In this document: piece by piece, positions 45,310-48,223 of the stretch | Layout: every line of letters begins with the position of its first letter | Numbering within the stretch: the first letter of the stretch is position 1 | Assembly (NCBI GenBank): GCA_015064525.1 | Contig: SVSC01000005.1 | Location: forward strand, 1-48,223 | From: Oscillospiraceae bacterium | GTDB taxonomy: Bacteria > Bacillota > Clostridia > Oscillospirales > CAG-272 | Direction of reading: 5' to 3' | DNA length: 48,223 bases | Notes under the pieces: model-generated | What the model saw: the letters and a program-made list of their open reading frames with translations, nothing else | What the model was told of the DNA's origin: nothing | Databases searched by the model: none | Made by a program: the position numbers and the translations under genes

Positions 45310-46746
45310 ATGGTTTTTTCCAGCTTATTTTTTGTTTTCTTCTTTTTTGTGATCTGCATGACCGTTTGTCTCACCCGCAAGCGCCTGCGAGCGCAGAATA
45401 TTACCCTGCTGATCTTTTCCCTGCTTTTCTACGCTTGGGGAGGTCCGATCCTGCTGCTCCTGCTCTGCACCGTCACCTTCATTTGCTGGCTGGGAGGGCG
45501 GTTACTGGGTACAATTGAATTGCGCTTCCACCGCAAGCTGGTGTTAACGATCACCGTTGCCGCCTGCGTGCTGATCTTTGTGTTCTTTAAATACACCAAT
45601 TTTCTGGCAGATATCCTGAAGCCCATCCTCGGCTTTGAGGGCGTGGTACCGCAGATCGTGCTTCCCATCGGTATCTCCTTCTACACCTTCCAGCTGATCT
45701 CCTACGTTGCCGACGTTTACAAGGGTGACACCGAGGCGCAGCAAAGCTACTGGACGCTTCTGCTCTACGCAGCCCTGTTCCACCAATGCGTGGCGGGCCC
45801 CATCGTTCGCTACAGCGACGTTGCCGAGGAGTTGGCGCATCGGGAGATTACCCTTTCGGATTTCTCCTCGGGCATTTCCCGCTTTGCCGTTGGTCTTGCC
45901 AAAAAATCCCTTCTTGCCAATCCCTGCGGTGCGCTTGCCGCCACAGCCCTTGCCGCGAAAGGCTTGGAAACTGCCTCGGCAGGCACCATTGCGCTGGGAA
46001 CGATTTGCTATATGCTCCAAATCTATCTGGATTTCTCCGCCTACTCCGATATGGCGATCGGCATGGGCAAAATGTGCGGTCTGCACTATTGCGAGAACTT
46101 CAATTATCCCTACGTCTCCCGCTCGGTCACCGAATTCTGGCGGCGCTGGCACATTTCCCTTTCAACCTTTTTCCGAGACTACGTTTACATCCCGCTGGGC
46201 GGCAACCGCCGAGGCTTGAAGCGGCAGATCCTCAATCTGTTCTGTGTCTGGCTTCTCACGGGGCTTTGGCACGGCTCCTCTTGGAACTACGTGCTTTGGG
46301 GACTCTACTATTTCGTCTTCCTTGTGCTGGAAAAATTCTTGCTGAAAAAGGAGACGGCTCCCCCACCCCTTTGGAAGCGACTGCTCCAACACGCAGGGCT
46401 TTTGATTGTGGTGTGGTTTGGCTGGATTCTGTTCTACTTTGAGGACTTCTCTCTTCTCGCCACGGCAGTTTCGGGGCTCTTCTGCGGCAACGGCAATGCC
46501 TTTTGGGATTTGAACGCCCGCCTGACGCTGCTCAACAACGTCTTCTTCCTTGCCGTTTCGATCATCGCTTGTCTCCCCCTCATCCCTTGGCTGAAGGTCA
46601 AGCTCTCCGAGCTTTCCTCCTCCAACAACGCCTGGCGATGGCTGGAGCAAACCACCGATGCGCTCGCTCCCACCGTTCTGCTGTTCCTCTCCTTCCTTTC
46701 CCTCATCGGGAACACCTACAACCCTTTCCTCTACTTCCAGTTCTGA
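45310..46746 (+). CDS. MBOAT family O-acyltransferase (AlgI/DltB-like)
   Basis: LIFSLLFYAWGGP ... IVLPIGISFYTFQLISYVADVYKGDTEAQ ... CVAGPIVRYSDV ... NFNYPYVSRSVTEFWRRWHISLSTFFRDYVYIPLGGNRRG ... WLLTGLWHGSSWNYVLWGLYYFVFLVLEK; ATG at 45310. Confidence 0.95.
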   Translation: MVFSSLFFVFFFFVICMTVCLTRKRLRAQNITLLIFSLLFYAWGGPILLLLLCTVTFICWLGGRLLGTIELRFHRKLVLTITVAACVLIFVFFKYTNFLADILKPILGFEGVVPQIVLPIGISFYTFQLISYVADVYKGDTEAQQSYWTLLLYAALFHQCVAGPIVRYSDVAEELAHREITLSDFSSGISRFAVGLAKKSLLANPCGALAATALAAKGLETASAGTIALGTICYMLQIYLDFSAYSDMAIGMGKMCGLHYCENFNYPYVSRSVTEFWRRWHISLSTFFRDYVYIPLGGNRRGLKRQILNLFCVWLLTGLWHGSSWNYVLWGLYYFVFLVLEKFLLKKETAPPPLWKRLLQHAGLLIVVWFGWILFYFEDFSLLATAVSGLFCGNGNAFWDLNARLTLLNNVFFLAVSIIACLPLIPWLKVKLSELSSSNNAWRWLEQTTDALAPTVLLFLSFLSLIGNTYNPFLYFQF

Positions 46747-46758
46747 TCAGGAGGTTCT

Positions 46759-48114
46759 ATGAATCAAGTATCTCAAGCAACCCCAACCCAAGCGCCACCC
46801 GCGCCGGAGGCTCCGAAAAACAACCGCGCCAATATCAAAAAGGACGCGGTGAAGGTCTATCTGTTCACGGGAGCTTTGCTGGTCTTTTTCGTGATCGGTC
46901 TGCTGTTCTTCCTGCGTCCCACCGTTTCCGAGGAGGAAAAGCGAACCCTCACCGAGTTTCCCCAATTGACATGGGAAGGTCTCCTTTCGGGAGAATGGTT
47001 CTCAGGGGTTTCCACCTGGTATGCCGACACCTTCCCCATGCGGGATGGCTTTATTTCCATAAACCAAGCCATTAAAAATCTCTACGGCATCCGCACCATG
47101 CAGATCGTGCAAAATCCCCAAACGCAAATCGGCAACAACCCAAGCAATCCAACTGCCACCCCGGGCGACGAAAACGACAGCGCCGCGGTGGAAAAATTCG
47201 ACTACGTGTTTGTGAAGGGAAACCGCGCCTTTGAGATCTACTCCTTCTCGGAGGAGGCATCCAACCGCTATGCCTCCATCATTTCCGAGGCGGCGGCAAA
47301 AATGCCCCGACAAAGAGTTTATAATCTGATCGTTCCTCTCTCCTATTCCGTAAACCTGACCGAACGGGAGCAAAAGCAGATCGGCGCCGCCAATATTCCA
47401 AACGCCATCGCCTATATGTACGATCGCATGAGCGACGCGGTAACCACCATTGACCTCTACCCCGATCTGCTCGCCCACAAAAACGAGGAGCTTTACTTCC
47501 GCACCGACCACCACTGGACAGCGCGCGGCGCCTACTATGCCTACGCCGCCTACTGTCGCTCCACGGGTCAGGTTCCCCTGCCGCTGGACGGCTGGCAAAA
47601 GCTGACCTTTGAGGGCTTCCTGGGCAGTCTCTACCGCAGCGCGGGCAAGCCCGCACAGCTGGAAAAGGAACCCGACGTGGTGGAGGCATGGATCCCCAAT
47701 TCCACCAACAAAATGCGCACCTTCCTCAATGACACCAAAAAGTGGACCGATGAATACCCCATTATCCGCAAAAATCCCAACTACTATGCCGCCGCGGGAA
47801 GCAAATACAACACCTTTATCGCGGGTGACCATCCTCTCATTGAGATCACCAACCCCAACCCCGCCGCCACCAACGGCAAAACGCTGATCCTTGTGAAGGA
47901 GTCCTACGGCAACGCGCTTGCCCCCTTCTTTGTGGATCAGTACGCCAAGGTTTGCATTGTGGACTACCGCTTTTTCCGCTCAGCCACGGGCAAGACCCTG
48001 CCCCAGTACGCCGAAGAGGTGGGGGCCGACGAGGTGCTGTTCCTCAACTACATCTACGCCACCGCCCAAGGTCAGCGCCTTGGCAATCTGGAATATCTGG
48101 TTGGCATTGAATAA
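46759..48114 (+). CDS. DHHW/AlgJ-like protein, partner of the MBOAT acyltransferase
   Basis: N-terminal TM; EEEKRTLTEFPQLTWEGLLSGEWFSGVSTWYADTFPMRDGFI; ELYFRTDHHWTARGAYYAYAAYC; LVKESYGNALAPFFVDQYAKVCIVDYR. Confidence 0.93.
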   Translation: MNQVSQATPTQAPPAPEAPKNNRANIKKDAVKVYLFTGALLVFFVIGLLFFLRPTVSEEEKRTLTEFPQLTWEGLLSGEWFSGVSTWYADTFPMRDGFISINQAIKNLYGIRTMQIVQNPQTQIGNNPSNPTATPGDENDSAAVEKFDYVFVKGNRAFEIYSFSEEASNRYASIISEAAAKMPRQRVYNLIVPLSYSVNLTEREQKQIGAANIPNAIAYMYDRMSDAVTTIDLYPDLLAHKNEELYFRTDHHWTARGAYYAYAAYCRSTGQVPLPLDGWQKLTFEGFLGSLYRSAGKPAQLEKEPDVVEAWIPNSTNKMRTFLNDTKKWTDEYPIIRKNPNYYAAAGSKYNTFIAGDHPLIEITNPNPAATNGKTLILVKESYGNALAPFFVDQYAKVCIVDYRFFRSATGKTLPQYAEEVGADEVLFLNYIYATAQGQRLGNLEYLVGIE

Positions 48115-48123
48115 GACCGACAA

Positions 48124-48223
48124 AAATCAAAACCACCGGTTCAACCGGTGGTTTGCACAGCCCCTATAAGGGGCTATTACCGGCTTAACCCCTAAAAGGG
48201 GCATCGAAATTTATTATCGCATC
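48124..48223. mobile_element. Multi-hairpin dispersed element, second copy truncated by window end
   Basis: Matches 30771-30870 with 2 differences over 100 bp, same orientation. Confidence 0.75.

Overview
The window looks like a chromosomal segment of an uncultured, GC-moderate Clostridia/Oscillospiraceae-type Firmicute (taxonomy inferred from gene content only). It is mostly housekeeping and metabolic operons: miaB (partial); a MarR/acyl-CoA ligase operon; a NERD protein; a CPA2 antiporter; a giant XRE membrane protein; coaX-ECF-S-miaA; a yggS-sepF-yggT-ylmH (ylm) cluster with an HlyD-like gene; mscS; a polar amino-acid ABC transporter; tpiA-pgk; GH13; eno; Gfo/Idh-ThuA divergent from AraC; M42 peptidase; tRNA-Arg(CCG); type III glutamine synthetase; CCA-adding enzyme; queT with a preQ1 riboswitch; folT-folC with a THF riboswitch; and an MBOAT/DHHW O-acetylation pair. 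The observations most worth following up are: (1) a substrate-binding protein (19557-20414) whose segments read as a circular permutation of the canonical fold; (2) a ~1251-aa protein with two XRE DNA-binding domains, one TM helix and a very large predicted ectodomain (5881-9636); (3) a ~330-bp multi-hairpin dispersed element (30771-31098), with a second copy starting at 48124 and an inverted solo right end at 36938-36974; (4) a THF riboswitch upstream of folT with an extra small hairpin inserted; (5) a divergent promoter in which one perfect 12-bp inverted repeat carries both -10 boxes (33055-33087). Everything is from reading the sequence; no database searches were run.
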